A DNA stretch of 35,916 bases from Jiangella ureilytica (GTDB lineage: Bacteria; Actinomycetota; Actinomycetes; Jiangellales; Jiangellaceae). Location of the stretch: positions 1-35,916 of the forward strand of contig NZ_SMKL01000062.1 of the NCBI RefSeq assembly GCF_004348545.1, read 5' to 3'. Numbering within the stretch: the stretch's first letter is position 1; every line of letters starts with the position of its first letter. The notes beneath the pieces are model-generated. The model had not been told where the DNA came from and ran no database searches. It saw only the letters and a program-made list of their open reading frames with translations. The translations under genes and the position numbers were made by a program. This document shows, piece by piece, positions 7,872-16,250 of the stretch.

Positions 7872-8432
7872 ATGGCCTTCGACGAGGAGCAGCTGACCGA
7901 GGAGCAGTCTGCCCGGCGGCGCCGCTGGCGGCGCATCCGCACCTCGGTCACGCTGCTGGTCCTCATCGGCGTCGTCATCGGTGCCGCGTGGTACAGCTGG
8001 GACAACGTCGTGGGCGAGGACGACTCCGCCACCTCCGACACCGGCAACCAGCCGTGCGCCCCCGGCGTGCCGACGGCCGCGCCCGCGCCGGCGGAGGTCC
8101 AGATCAACGTCTACAACGCCACCGACCGCAACGGCCTGGCGTCCGCCGTCGCCGGTCAGGTCCGCGACCGCGGCTTCGTCGTCGTCGACGTCGACAACGA
8201 CCCGCTGGGCCGCGACATCACCGGGACGGCGGAGGTCCGGTCCGGGCCTGCCGCCCAGGCCGCGGCCGAGCTCGTCGCCACCCTGGTCGCGGGCGCGGTG
8301 TACGTGCCGGACGAGCGCACCGAGGCCACCATCGACCTCGTGCTCGGCGACGCGTTCGAGGCGCTGGCCGACCCCGCCGCGCCGCCCCCCACTCCGGCGG
8401 CCGACCTGCCGCCCTGCGGCGCCGCACCGTAA
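7872..8432 (+). CDS. Membrane-anchored LytR_C domain protein
   Basis: This 186-residue protein has a charged cytoplasmic N-terminus (QSARRRRWRRIR, 12-23), one membrane segment (about 24-43, SVTLLVLIGVVIGAAWY) and an external LytR C-terminal-type domain. That domain contains VQINVYNATDRNGLASAVAGQ and the VYVPDERTEATIDLVLGDAF region, followed by a Pro-rich tail. LytR_C domains occur at the ends of LytR-CpsA-Psr cell wall enzymes and also alone, as here; the single-domain form has no known activity. GGAG lies five bases before the ATG. A TAGGCT box at 7809-7814 could be its own promoter, as the gene starts 88 bp after its neighbour. Confidence 0.88.
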   Translation: MAFDEEQLTEEQSARRRRWRRIRTSVTLLVLIGVVIGAAWYSWDNVVGEDDSATSDTGNQPCAPGVPTAAPAPAEVQINVYNATDRNGLASAVAGQVRDRGFVVVDVDNDPLGRDITGTAEVRSGPAAQAAAELVATLVAGAVYVPDERTEATIDLVLGDAFEALADPAAPPPTPAADLPPCGAAP

Positions 8433-8490
8433 CCGTCGCGCAGCAGTCGGCCCGGTAGCCGTCGGCACCGTGGTCGTCGGCCCGCAGCCT

Positions 8491-10008
8491 TCAGTCCTCG
8501 TCGTCCTCGGGTTCCTCGCGGCCGTGCTCACCGAACCAGCCGGCCAGGCGGCCGCGCCGGCCGACGGCGCGCAGGCGTGACTCCGTCGCGCGACGCAGCG
8601 CCCGCGGGGCCACGATGAGGATCTCGTCGCCGTGCTGCAGCTTCGTGCGCGGGCCGGGGACAGTGGTGGTGTCGCCGCGGACGATCAGCGCGATGTTCAC
8701 GCCCTGCGGCACGCGCAGCTCGCCGATCTCGACGCCGTGCAGCCTCGAGCCGGGCGGCACGCGGACGTGGATGAGGTCGGCGTCGAGGCGCTCGAGCGGC
8801 GCGGACTCGACGTCGGCGTCGCGGGTGGCGAACGCCGGCACCATGCCCAGGCGGGCGGCCAGCCACGGCAGCGTCGGGGCCTGGATCAGCGTGTAGAGGA
8901 CGCTGACGATGAAGACGACGGCGAACAGCCAGTCGGCGTCCTCGACGCCCTCGGCGAGCGGGATCGTCGCGAAGACGACCGGCACGGCGCCGCGCAGTCC
9001 GGCCCAGGACAAGAAGATCTTCTCGCGCACGGTCATCATGAACGGCGCCGTCGACGCCCACACCGAGATCGGCCGGGCGACGAACGTCAGGGCCGCCCCC
9101 GCGACGACGGCGGCGAGGAACGCCTCGGGCATGTCCGACGGCGACGCCAGCAGGCCGAGCATGACGAACAGCGCGATCTGGGCCAGCCAGGCCAGGCCCT
9201 CGACGAACGAGCGGGTGGCACCGCGGTGCGGCAGGTGCGAGTTCCCCAGCACCAGCGCCGCGATGTACACGGCCGCGAACCCGCTCATGTGCGCGAACGC
9301 ACCGAGACCGTAGGCCAGCACCGTCAGCGTGAGCACGACCAGCGGGTAGAGGCCGGACGCCGGCAGCGCCGTCCGCCGCAGGATCTCGGCCCCGAGCCGC
9401 CCGACGACGTAGCCCAGCGCGGCCCCGCCGATCAGCTCGTACACCACCGTCACGCCGATGACCAGGAAGTTGTCGCCCGGACCGCTGTGGGCCGCCAGGA
9501 TCGTCACCAGCACGATCGCCGGGGCGTCGTTGAGCCCGGACTCCGACTCCAGCGCACCGGACAGCCGCCGTTTCAGGGGCAGCCGGCGCAGCGTCGAGAA
9601 CACCGCGGCGGCGTCGGTGGGCGCGAAGATCGCGCCCAGCAGGATCGCCGGCAGCCAGTCCAGGCCGAGCAGGTAGTGGCAGATGACCGCCACGACCGCC
9701 GTGCTCACCGCGACGCCGACGGTCGCCAGCGCCAAGCCGATGCCGAAGACCGGCCGCACCTGGTCCCACCGCGTCGTCAGGCCGCCCTCGGCCAGGATGA
9801 CGATGAGCGCGGCGTAGGCGAACGACCGTGCGACGTCGGGGTCGGAGAACTGGATGCCCAGTCCCGACTCGCCGATCGCGACCCCGATCAGCAGGTACAG
9901 CACGAGGCTGGGCAGCCCGAGCCGCACGCTCACCCGCACCGCGACGACGGCGGCGATGAGCACGAGGGCGCCCGCGAGCAGGAAGACGTTGAGCGAGTCG
10001 ACGGTCAT
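8491..10008 (-). CDS. Monovalent cation:proton antiporter with TrkA_C domain (CPA1, NhaP2/CvrA-like)
   Basis: This 505-residue protein has about 12-13 membrane helices and exchanges K+ or Na+ for protons. Diagnostic parts are the helix GAIFAPTDAAAVFSTLRR carrying the TD site, LESESGLNDAPAI with the ND site, and SWAGLRGAVPVVFA near the last helices. The cytoplasmic C-terminus (about 400-485) is a TrkA_C domain (PPGSRLHGVEIGELRVPQGV; LQHGDEILIVAP), a ligand-binding regulatory fold found in the NhaP2 potassium/proton antiporter branch. The extreme end is acidic (EEPEDDED). The ATG at 10008 is chosen over 10044 because GGGGGTGCGG precedes it and the protein then begins right before the first helix. 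Confidence 0.92.
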   Translation of the reverse strand: MTVDSLNVFLLAGALVLIAAVVAVRVSVRLGLPSLVLYLLIGVAIGESGLGIQFSDPDVARSFAYAALIVILAEGGLTTRWDQVRPVFGIGLALATVGVAVSTAVVAVICHYLLGLDWLPAILLGAIFAPTDAAAVFSTLRRLPLKRRLSGALESESGLNDAPAIVLVTILAAHSGPGDNFLVIGVTVVYELIGGAALGYVVGRLGAEILRRTALPASGLYPLVVLTLTVLAYGLGAFAHMSGFAAVYIAALVLGNSHLPHRGATRSFVEGLAWLAQIALFVMLGLLASPSDMPEAFLAAVVAGAALTFVARPISVWASTAPFMMTVREKIFLSWAGLRGAVPVVFATIPLAEGVEDADWLFAVVFIVSVLYTLIQAPTLPWLAARLGMVPAFATRDADVESAPLERLDADLIHVRVPPGSRLHGVEIGELRVPQGVNIALIVRGDTTTVPGPRTKLQHGDEILIVAPRALRRATESRLRAVGRRGRLAGWFGEHGREEPEDDED

Positions 10009-10107
10009 CGCCGCACCCCCGTCCCCAGTCTCGGCGAGCCGCATCGCGGCAGGTCTAGAGCGTAGAGCGCGGTCGGCCGTGGTCGCGCGACGTACGGTCG
10101 GAGCGAC

Positions 10108-10142
10108 AGAGCCCGCCCCGGGCGTTCACCGGGGCGGGCTCT
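10108..10142 (-). terminator. Strong hairpin downstream of tRNA-Ser(CGA)
   Basis: AGAGCCCGCCCCGG pairs perfectly over 14 bp with CCGGGGCGGGCTCT around a 7-nt loop. It lies eight bases past the encoded CCA of the minus-strand tRNA, so it most likely ends that transcript. Confidence 0.85.
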
Positions 10143-10149
10143 GACCAGC

Positions 10150-10239
10150 TGGCGGTAGCGGTGGGATTTGAACCCACGGTGGAGTTGCCCCCACACACGC
10201 TTTCGAGGCGTGCTCCTTAGGCCGCTCGGACACGCTACC
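10150..10239 (-). tRNA. tRNA-Ser(CGA), CCA encoded
   Basis: On the minus strand the acceptor pairs GGTAGCG with CGCTACC, followed by G and an encoded CCA. The anticodon loop CCTCGAAAG gives anticodon CGA, reading UCG. The long variable arm (TGTGGGGGCAACTCCACC) and the T-loop GGTTCAAATCC fit a class II serine tRNA. A perfect 14-bp hairpin follows. Confidence 0.97.
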
Positions 10240-10350
10240 GCCGTCGAGGGTACCGGAGCGCCGGGCGCCGTAGGAAATCGGCACGGCCCGACGGCGTCAG
10301 CCTCCGGCACCGCCCCACGCGGCCGGCATGCGACCGCGCCCGGAACCGCC

Positions 10351-10821
10351 TCAGCGCTGGGCGGCGAAGAAGTCGCTCACCAGCGCGCCGCACTCGTCGG
10401 CCAGTACACCGGAGATCACCTCGGGACGATGGTTGAGCCGCCGGTCGCGGACCAGGTCCCACAGCGAGCCGACGGCGCCGGCCTTGGGGTCGGGGGCGCC
10501 GTAGACCAGCCGTTCCACGCGGGCCAGCACCAGCGCGCCGGCGCACATCGAGCACGGCTCCATGGTGACGACGAGCGTGCAGCCCTCGAGCCGCCAGGAG
10601 CCCACGACCGACGCGGCCGCCCGCAGCGCCAGTACCTCGGCATGCGCCGTCGGGTCGGCGTCGGCCTCGCGCCGGTTGTGGCCGCGGCCGAGCACCGTCC
10701 CGCCGGCCCCGACGACCACCGCGCCGATGGGCACGTCGCGGGTCGCGGGCGCCAGGACCGCCTCGGACAGCGCCGCGCGCATGAGCGGCTCGTAAGGCCG
10801 GCCGGCCGGTCCCGCGGGCAT
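10351..10821 (-). CDS. tadA: tRNA-specific adenosine deaminase
   Basis: This 156-residue cytidine-deaminase-fold enzyme converts A34 to inosine in tRNA-Arg(ACG). The zinc and catalytic residues are present: His60-Ala-Glu62 (PTAHAEVLAL) and Cys90/Cys93 (MEPCSMCAGA). The ending VSDFFAAQR is typical. The ATG at 10821 has TAGGGT at 10834-10829, exactly seven bases before it, so the message may be leaderless. Unusually, its customary partner (11545-12018) is not adjacent; a gene on the opposite strand lies between them. Confidence 0.93.
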   Translation of the reverse strand: MPAGPAGRPYEPLMRAALSEAVLAPATRDVPIGAVVVGAGGTVLGRGHNRREADADPTAHAEVLALRAAASVVGSWRLEGCTLVVTMEPCSMCAGALVLARVERLVYGAPDPKAGAVGSLWDLVRDRRLNHRPEVISGVLADECGALVSDFFAAQR

Positions 10822-10877
10822 GCCCCCGACCCTACGGCCCCGAAGCCGGGCGCCACGCGGGCGTGCGACGATCGGGC

Positions 10878-11537
10878 ATGCGGATTCTGACCGGACAGCA
10901 GGTCGCGGCCGAGGGACTCGAGGGCTGGGCGCACCTGGGCAACGGGCTCTACACCCGGGTCACCACGCCCGACTTCGCCACGGGACTGGAGCTGGTCGAC
11001 GCCGTCGGCGCGGCTGTGATCGCGTCGGAGCCGGAGCGCACCGGACTCCAGCCCGACCTCAGCCTGCACGCCACGCACGTCGACATCGCCCTCGCCGGCC
11101 GCGGCCTCCCCGGCGTCACCGACGAGGACGTCGCGCTCGCCCGCGCCATCACTGGCCTGGTGACCGCCGCCGGGTGCCGTCCCGAGGCCTCCGTCACGCG
11201 GATCAACCTCGCCCTCGACACGCCCGGCACGGACGGCGTGCTGCCGTTCTGGCGGGCGTTCCTCGGTTACGAGAACCGGCGGCCCGGCCCGCCCATGGTG
11301 CGCGATCCTGCCGGCAGGCTGCCGTCGGTGTGGTTCCAGCCCTCGGGCGGCGAGGAGCCGCGGCAGCGCTGGCACCTCGACGTGTGGCTCGACCCGGCGC
11401 AGGTCCAGGGGCGCATCGATGCCTGCCTCGCCGCCGGCGGCCGGGTCGACGACGACAGCGGCGCGCCCGCGTTCTGGGTGCTGGCCGACGCCGAGGGCAA
11501 CCGCTCCTGCCTGGCGACCTGGCAGGGCCGCGACTGA
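10878..11537 (+). CDS. Fusion of a degenerate pterin dehydratase-like domain and a VOC/glyoxalase domain
   Basis: This is a 219-residue protein. Residues 1-105 resemble pterin-4a-carbinolamine dehydratase: EGWAHLGNGLYTRVTTPDF, then a helix, then THVDIALAGRGLPGVTDEDVALA. The catalytic His-His-Pro found in active enzymes is replaced by Leu-Gln-Pro (GLQPDLS), so dehydratase activity is doubtful. Residues about 115-219 form a glyoxalase/bleomycin-resistance-like (VOC) half with LPFWRAFLGYENR, RWHLDVWLDP and a C-terminal FWVLADAEGN. The substrate is unknown. It is read against tadA and its partner gene. Start 10878 (MRILTGQQ) is chosen; 10863 is an in-frame alternative. Confidence 0.82.
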   Translation: MRILTGQQVAAEGLEGWAHLGNGLYTRVTTPDFATGLELVDAVGAAVIASEPERTGLQPDLSLHATHVDIALAGRGLPGVTDEDVALARAITGLVTAAGCRPEASVTRINLALDTPGTDGVLPFWRAFLGYENRRPGPPMVRDPAGRLPSVWFQPSGGEEPRQRWHLDVWLDPAQVQGRIDACLAAGGRVDDDSGAPAFWVLADAEGNRSCLATWQGRD

Positions 11538-11544
11538 TCAGGTC

Positions 11545-12018
11545 TCAGGGCAGGACGTCGTCCAGCTGCTGGCCGAAGCCGGCCCGCGCGGCGACCTGCA
11601 TGATCATCTCGTCGGGGTAGTCGTCGAGGTCGTCGCAGATCGCGGCCAGCGCCATGGGGTCGACGCCGAGGTCGGCGAAGATCGTGAGGTCGCCGGCCGG
11701 CTGCACCGGGTCCTCGTCGTCCGGCAGCGGCAGGCCCAGTCGCTCGACCACGTCGCGGGCCATGGGCCAGTCGGTGGCGGCGGTAACGTCTGACAGCAGC
11801 AGCCGCACCTGACCGCCGACCAGCCGGACGGCGTAGAAGAAGTCCTCGTCGACGGAGACGAACGCCAGCGACCCGTTCTCGCCCGGCCGCTGCCGCAGCA
11901 GCTCGACCACCTGGCCCAGGTCGTGCCCGAGCCGGCGTGGCGCCGTCTCGACCTGCCACTGCCCTTCTTCGCGGTAGACCACGACCACGAAGTCGACGAC
12001 GCCCTCACCGTCGGACAC
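11545..12018 (-). CDS. tRNA adenosine deaminase-associated protein
   Basis: This 157-residue actinobacterial protein is usually encoded beside tadA; its function is not established. The sequence has VVYREEGQWQVE, an acidic central stretch with FVSVDEDFFYAVRL and LLLSDVTAATDWPMARDV, and a conserved-looking end DDLDDYPDEMIMQVAARAGF. It is acidic, soluble and has no known catalytic motif. The GTG at 12018 has GAGAGGAA upstream. Only seven bases separate its stop from the convergent VOC-fusion gene. Confidence 0.85.
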   Translation of the reverse strand: MSDGEGVVDFVVVVYREEGQWQVETAPRRLGHDLGQVVELLRQRPGENGSLAFVSVDEDFFYAVRLVGGQVRLLLSDVTAATDWPMARDVVERLGLPLPDDEDPVQPAGDLTIFADLGVDPMALAAICDDLDDYPDEMIMQVAARAGFGQQLDDVLP

Positions 12019-12050
12019 GACCGGTTCCTCTCGACGACCGGTGTGGTCTC

Positions 12051-12260
12051 CTAGGTGCTCTGCCGCAGCCGGCGACGCAGCCCCGTGGTACGACCGTGCC
12101 ACGGGGTGGAGCGGGCGAGCAGCGCGCGGGCCTCGGCCAGCTCGCGAAGGAAGACGGCCCGCTGACGCAGGCGGCTGATGTCGGTGACGAGCTCACCGCT
12201 GGGTGTCGGGGAATCGTCTGCACCCGAGCCGACAGGCTCGGTGATGGCGCCCTCGGGCAT
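12051..12260 (-). CDS. Small hypothetical protein
   Basis: This is a 69-residue protein starting MPEGAITEPVG. The first 25 residues are Pro/Ser/Gly-rich and probably disordered; residues 28-60 form a predicted basic amphipathic helix (DISRLRQRAVFLRELAEARALLA) followed by an Arg-rich end. I do not recognise a family. The ATG at 12260 has GGAGG five bases upstream, the main evidence that it is real; the longer frame to 12293 lacks such a site. It is divergent from upp and lies 32 bp upstream of the tadA-associated gene on the same strand. Confidence 0.6.
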   Translation of the reverse strand: MPEGAITEPVGSGADDSPTPSGELVTDISRLRQRAVFLRELAEARALLARSTPWHGRTTGLRRRLRQST

Positions 12261-12351
12261 CTGGCCTCCGTTCTTCAGACGCAACCCCTGCACACTCGGG
12301 GGACGCTAGCACCAGCGGACCCGCCCGGTCGAGAGCGTGACCGGATTCGGA

Positions 12352-12357
12352 TAGGTT
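12352..12357 (+). promoter_or_regulatory. -10 box of upp
   Basis: TAGGTT ends six bases before the upp ATG, and there is no Shine-Dalgarno between them. This predicts a leaderless message. The -35 region is weak. Confidence 0.5.
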
Positions 12358-12363
12358 CCTCGC

Positions 12364-13005
12364 ATGCGTCTGCTGGCCGTCGACCACCCGCTCGTCGCGC
12401 ACAAGCTCACCGTGCTGCGCAACGCCAAGACCGACTCCCCCACGTTCCGCCGGCTGGCCGACGAGCTGGTCACGCTGCTCGCCTACGAGGCCACCCGCGA
12501 TGCGCGCGTCGCCACCGTCGAGATCCAGACCCCGGTCGCGCCGGCCACCGGCGTGAAGCTCAGCTCGCCGAAGCCGCTCATCGTCCCGATCCTGCGGGCC
12601 GGCCTCGGCATGCTCGACGGCATGGCCCGGCTGGTCCCCACGGCCGAGGTCGGGTTCCTGGGCATGATCCGCGACGAGGACACCCTGCAGGCCACCACGT
12701 ACGCCACCCGGTTGCCCGACGACCTCACCGGCCGCCAGTGCTACGTCCTCGACCCCATGCTGGCCACCGGCGGCACGCTGGCGGCCGCGGTCCACTTCCT
12801 GGTCGACCGCGGCGCCGAGGACATCACCGCCGTCTGTCTGCTGGCCGCTCCCGAGGGCGTCGAGTACCTCGAGCGCGAGACCCGCGAGCTCGGCGTTCCG
12901 CTCACCGTCGTGACGGCGGCCGTCGACGAGCGGCTCAACGAGAAGGGCTACATCGTGCCCGGCCTGGGCGACGCGGGCGACCGGCTGTACGGCGTGGTCG
13001 ACTGA
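12364..13005 (+). CDS. upp: Uracil phosphoribosyltransferase
   Basis: This 213-residue salvage enzyme makes UMP from uracil and PRPP. It shows the N-terminal [16 protein letters not shown], the flexible region [14 protein letters not shown] (74-87), the PRPP-binding loop [10 protein letters not shown] (129-138), the uracil-binding [16 protein letters not shown] and full family length. The start is fixed by homology and by a TAGGTT -10 box six bases upstream with no Shine-Dalgarno, suggesting a leaderless transcript. It converges with the transhydrogenase operon with only 24 bp between stops. Confidence 0.97.
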   Translation: MRLLAVDHPLVAHKLTVLRNAKTDSPTFRRLADELVTLLAYEATRDARVATVEIQTPVAPATGVKLSSPKPLIVPILRAGLGMLDGMARLVPTAEVGFLGMIRDEDTLQATTYATRLPDDLTGRQCYVLDPMLATGGTLAAAVHFLVDRGAEDITAVCLLAAPEGVEYLERETRELGVPLTVVTAAVDERLNEKGYIVPGLGDAGDRLYGVVD

Positions 13006-13029
13006 CCCGTCCGCCCATTCCCGAGCCGC

Positions 13030-14400
13030 TCAGAGCGACTTGAGCGCCGTCACCAGTGCCGTCAGCGAGGCCTTCGCGTCGCCGAACAGCAGTGTGGTCT
13101 TGGGGTCGAAGAGCAGCTCGTTCTCGATGCCGGCGAACCCCGGGCGCATCGAGCGCTTGAGGAACACGATCGCGCCCGCGTGGTCGGCGTCGAGGATCGG
13201 CATGCCGTAGATGGGCGACCCCGGTGACGTGCGCGCCGCCGGGTTGACGACGTCGTTGGCGCCCACGACCAGCGCGACGTCGGCCGTGCGCAGCTGGCCG
13301 TTGGCGGTGTCCATCTCGAGCAGCTGCTCGTACGGCACGTTCGCCTCGGCGAGCAGCACGTTCATGTGTCCCGGCATGCGCCCGGCCACCGGGTGGATCG
13401 CGTAGCCGACCTCGACGCCGCGCTTCTCGAGCAGGTCGACCAGCTCGCGGATCGTGTGCTGCGCCTGCGCGACCGCCAGCCCGTACCCCGGCACCACGAT
13501 GACCCGGCGGGCGTACGCCAGCATGATCGCGACGTCGTCGGGTCCGGCCGAGCGGACCGGGCGGTCCGACGCCTCGCCGCCACCGGCCGTCGAGCCGCCC
13601 TTGAAGGCGCCGAACAGGATCGACGACACCGACCGGCCCATCGCCCGCGCCATGGCCCGGGTGAGGATGGTGCCGCTCGCGCCGACCAGCGTGCCGGCCA
13701 CCAGCAGCAGCGCGTTCTCGAGCACGTAGCCGCCGGCCGCGACGGCGAGGCCGGTGAACGCGTTGAGCAGCGAGATGACGATCGGCACGTCCGCGCCGCC
13801 GACCGGGAGCACCAGCAGCACACCGGCCAGCAGCCCGACCAGCGCCAGGATGATCGCCAGCGTCACGCTGCCGGTCGCCACGGTCCAGACGCCGAGGCCG
13901 AGCGCCGCCACCAGCACGCCGCCGAAGACGAACGGCCCGCCGGGGAACGTGATCGGGCGGCCGGTCATCAGCTCCTGGAGCTTGAGGAACGTGACGGCGG
14001 ATCCAGCGAACGACACCGAGCCGATGAGGATCGTGAACGCCGAGGCGACGAGGGCGCCGTCGGACAGCAGCTCTGCGTGCCGCAGCTCGAGGATCGCGAC
14101 CAGCGCCGCGGCACCGCCGCCGACGCCGTTGAACAGCGCGACGAGCTGCGGCATCGCCGTCATCGCGACCCGGCGGGCGCCGAGCGCACCGGGCACGGCG
14201 CCGACGGCCACCGCGAGCAGGATCCAGCCGAGGTTGTCGATGTCGTAGGCGAAGAACGTGACCACGACGGCGAGCAGCGCACCGAACGCGCCGAGCAGGT
14301 TGCCGCGCCGGGCCGACTTCGGCGACGCGAGGCCCTTGAGGGCGAGGATGAAGCAGACGGCGGCGACGACGTAGCAGACCTGCGCCCAGACCGGGATCAC
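13030..14400 (-). CDS. pntB: NAD(P)(+) transhydrogenase, beta subunit
   Basis: This 456-residue subunit holds most of the proton channel and the NADP(H)-binding domain. Membrane helices fill about residues 1-260 with the motif NGVGGGAAALVAILEL. The soluble domain III has RVIVVPGYGLAVAQAQH, HPVAGRMPGHMNVLLAEA, and the ending VGANDVVNPAA followed by IYGMPILDADHA, all typical NADP-binding elements. The GTG start at 14400 overlaps the alpha-2 stop by four bases. The frame extends upstream but would overlap the alpha-2 gene. Confidence 0.95.
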   Translation of the reverse strand: MIPVWAQVCYVVAAVCFILALKGLASPKSARRGNLLGAFGALLAVVVTFFAYDIDNLGWILLAVAVGAVPGALGARRVAMTAMPQLVALFNGVGGGAAALVAILELRHAELLSDGALVASAFTILIGSVSFAGSAVTFLKLQELMTGRPITFPGGPFVFGGVLVAALGLGVWTVATGSVTLAIILALVGLLAGVLLVLPVGGADVPIVISLLNAFTGLAVAAGGYVLENALLLVAGTLVGASGTILTRAMARAMGRSVSSILFGAFKGGSTAGGGEASDRPVRSAGPDDVAIMLAYARRVIVVPGYGLAVAQAQHTIRELVDLLEKRGVEVGYAIHPVAGRMPGHMNVLLAEANVPYEQLLEMDTANGQLRTADVALVVGANDVVNPAARTSPGSPIYGMPILDADHAGAIVFLKRSMRPGFAGIENELLFDPKTTLLFGDAKASLTALVTALKSL

Positions 14401-14720
14401 TCGCCGCCCACCTTCGCCGGCGCCACCTCGGCCGTCGGCGGTCGTGTGCCGCCGAACATCTCCAGCATCCGGTCGGTGACGACGAAGCCGCCGACCAGGT
14501 TCAGGGTCGCCAGCACGACCGCGATCAGGGCGACCACCAGCACCCCGGCCTCGTCCGCCGTCCCGGCCACGATGACCGCGCCGACCAGGATGACGCCGTG
14601 GATGGCGTTGGCGCCGGACATCAGCGGCGTGTGCAGCGTCGAGGAGACCTTCGACACGACCTCGAACCCCACGAACACCGCCAGCACGAACACCGTCAGC
14701 AGCGCAACGCCCTCGGTCAC
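14397..14720 (-). CDS. pntAb: NAD(P)(+) transhydrogenase, alpha-2 (membrane) subunit
   Basis: This 107-residue subunit supplies membrane helices of the enzyme. Three or four hydrophobic segments are visible, with the family motifs FVGFEVVSKVSSTLHTPLMS, NAIHGVI and LNLVGGFVVTDRMLEMF. It is split from the NAD-binding alpha-1 subunit, as in many actinobacteria and Rhodospirillum, rather than fused as in E. coli PntA. It overlaps both neighbours by four bases. Confidence 0.95.
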   Translation of the reverse strand: MTEGVALLTVFVLAVFVGFEVVSKVSSTLHTPLMSGANAIHGVILVGAVIVAGTADEAGVLVVALIAVVLATLNLVGGFVVTDRMLEMFGGTRPPTAEVAPAKVGGE

Positions 14721-15841
14721 TCGGCCTCCAGGAGCTCGCGGGTGGGGACATGGCGGACGACGCCGTCATGGGTGACGGCGGCGCCGTCGACGATCTCGTC
14801 GGCGAAGTCGGGCGTGACCTTGCCGTCCGCCGTCATCAGCAGGACGAGATTCACGACGTTGGCGGCGAACAGCCGGCTCGCGTGGACGGGCAGCTGGCTG
14901 GGCACGTTGCGCGCGCCCCAGACGAGCGCGCCACCGACCCGCAGTTCCTCGCCGGCGACGCTGCCCTCGACATTGCCGCCGGACTCCGCGGCGAGGTCGA
15001 CGACGACGCTGCCGGCCTTCATCGCCTCGACGGCGGGCCGTTGCACCAGCAGCGGCGCGGCCCGGCCGGGCACGGCCGCCGTCGTGATCAGCACGTCGGA
15101 CGCGGACACGACCGGCGCGAGCAGGTCGCGCTGCAGCTGGGCACGCTCCTCGGTCATCTCCCGCGCATAGCCGCCGGTGCCCTCGAGACTGGGGAGGTCG
15201 AGCTCGACGAACTGCGCGCCGAGGCTGCGCACCTCCTCGGCCGACGCCGCGCGGACGTCGTAGGCCTGCACGCGGGCGCCGAGCCGGCGCGCGGTCGCGA
15301 TGGCCTGCAGCCCGGCCACGCCGGCGCCGAGCACCAGCACCTCCGCGGGCGGCACCGTCCCGGCCGCCGTCATCGACAGCGGGAAGAACCGCGGCAGCCG
15401 CTCGGCCGCGACCAGCACCGCGCGGTACCCGGCGACCAGCGCCTGGGACGTGAGCGCGTCCATCGACTGGGCCCGCGAGATGCGCGGCACCAGCTCGAGC
15501 GCGAAGGCCGTCACCCCGGCGTCGCGCGCGGCCCGCACGGTGTCGAGCTCCTGCGTCGCGGGCAGGAACGACACGGTGACGACGCCGCTGCGCAGCGCGG
15601 CCAGGCGCTCCGGCGGCAGCGGGTTCACGGAGAGGACGACGTCGGCGCCCGCGAGCACGTCGCCGGTGACGACGGAGGCACCCGCCGCCTCGTAGGCGGC
15701 GTCGGCGTGCAGGGCACCCGCGCCGGCTCCGGACTCGACGGCGACCTCGAGGCCGGCGCTGGTCAGCCGCCCCACCAGGTCAGGGACCAGCGCCACCCGG
15801 CGTTCGTGGTCACGGGTCTCGGCAGCGACGACGACCTTCAT
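14717..15841 (-). CDS. pntAa: NAD(P)(+) transhydrogenase, alpha-1 (NAD-binding) subunit
   Basis: This 374-residue soluble subunit of the alanine dehydrogenase/PNT family binds NAD(H). It begins MKVVVAAETRDHERRVALVP, has an N-terminal PNT domain with the segment PRISRAQSMDALTSQ, and a Rossmann motif VLGAGVAGLQAIATA. With the next two genes it forms the complete enzyme that couples hydride transfer from NADH to NADP+ to the proton gradient, a source of NADPH. A TAACGT box at 15856-15851, nine bases before the ATG, is a possible operon promoter giving a message with almost no leader. Confidence 0.95.
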   Translation of the reverse strand: MKVVVAAETRDHERRVALVPDLVGRLTSAGLEVAVESGAGAGALHADAAYEAAGASVVTGDVLAGADVVLSVNPLPPERLAALRSGVVTVSFLPATQELDTVRAARDAGVTAFALELVPRISRAQSMDALTSQALVAGYRAVLVAAERLPRFFPLSMTAAGTVPPAEVLVLGAGVAGLQAIATARRLGARVQAYDVRAASAEEVRSLGAQFVELDLPSLEGTGGYAREMTEERAQLQRDLLAPVVSASDVLITTAAVPGRAAPLLVQRPAVEAMKAGSVVVDLAAESGGNVEGSVAGEELRVGGALVWGARNVPSQLPVHASRLFAANVVNLVLLMTADGKVTPDFADEIVDGAAVTHDGVVRHVPTRELLEAE

Positions 15842-15995
15842 CGCCCGCAGACGTTACCCGCCGACCACCGTTGATCGACAGGGGCTCGCCACGTGTTGGT
15901 CCGATCCCTAGGGGAAGAGCCATCCCGAGGATGGAGACGAAAGCACGGTCGACCGGTGACAATGGAAGGGCAACGCCCTCTAGAAAGGACACGCC

Positions 15996-16178
15996 ATGGG
16001 CAAGAACACCGGATGGATCGTCGGAGGAGCAGCCGCGGTGATCCTCGCGCTCTGGCTGCTGCCCTTCTGGCTGTTCGTGGTGCTGCTGATCGGCATCCCG
16101 GTCGCCGGCTACCTCATGCTCGACCCGTCGCAGCGGCGCAAGCTCCGTAGCCGCCGCAACCGGCAGATCGGGCGCTGA
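15996..16178 (+). CDS. Small membrane protein
   Basis: This 60-residue protein has a short N-terminus (MGKNTGW), one long or two short hydrophobic segments (about 7-44, with LWLLPFWLFVVLL and IGIPVAGYLML) and a very basic tail (QRRKLRSRRNRQIGR). The tail should lie in the cytoplasm. I do not recognise a function. AAAGGA eight bases upstream supports the start, and a strong hairpin 20 bp past the stop supports it as a single-gene unit. Confidence 0.75.
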   Translation: MGKNTGWIVGGAAAVILALWLLPFWLFVVLLIGIPVAGYLMLDPSQRRKLRSRRNRQIGR

Positions 16179-16198
16179 CCCCACCCGCTCTCATCCAT

Positions 16199-16232
16199 CG
16201 AGCCCGGGCGCGCTTCGGCGTGCCCGGGCTCG
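16199..16232. terminator. Bidirectional hairpin with TTCG loop
   Basis: The arm beginning CGAGCCCGGGC pairs with the arm ending GCCCGGGCTCG. The stem continues inward through one G-T pair to a CGC-TTCG-GCG tip, an extra-stable tetraloop. It lies between the small membrane protein and the mannosidase end and could serve both. Confidence 0.85.
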
Positions 16233-16250
16233 ATCATGGGGGGTCGTCGG

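Noticed and set aside
15956-15984. Promoter GTGACA-17-TCTAGA for the 60-residue membrane protein
   Set aside because: The predicted transcription start would lie after the ribosome site AAAGGA, so it conflicts with the better-supported start signal.
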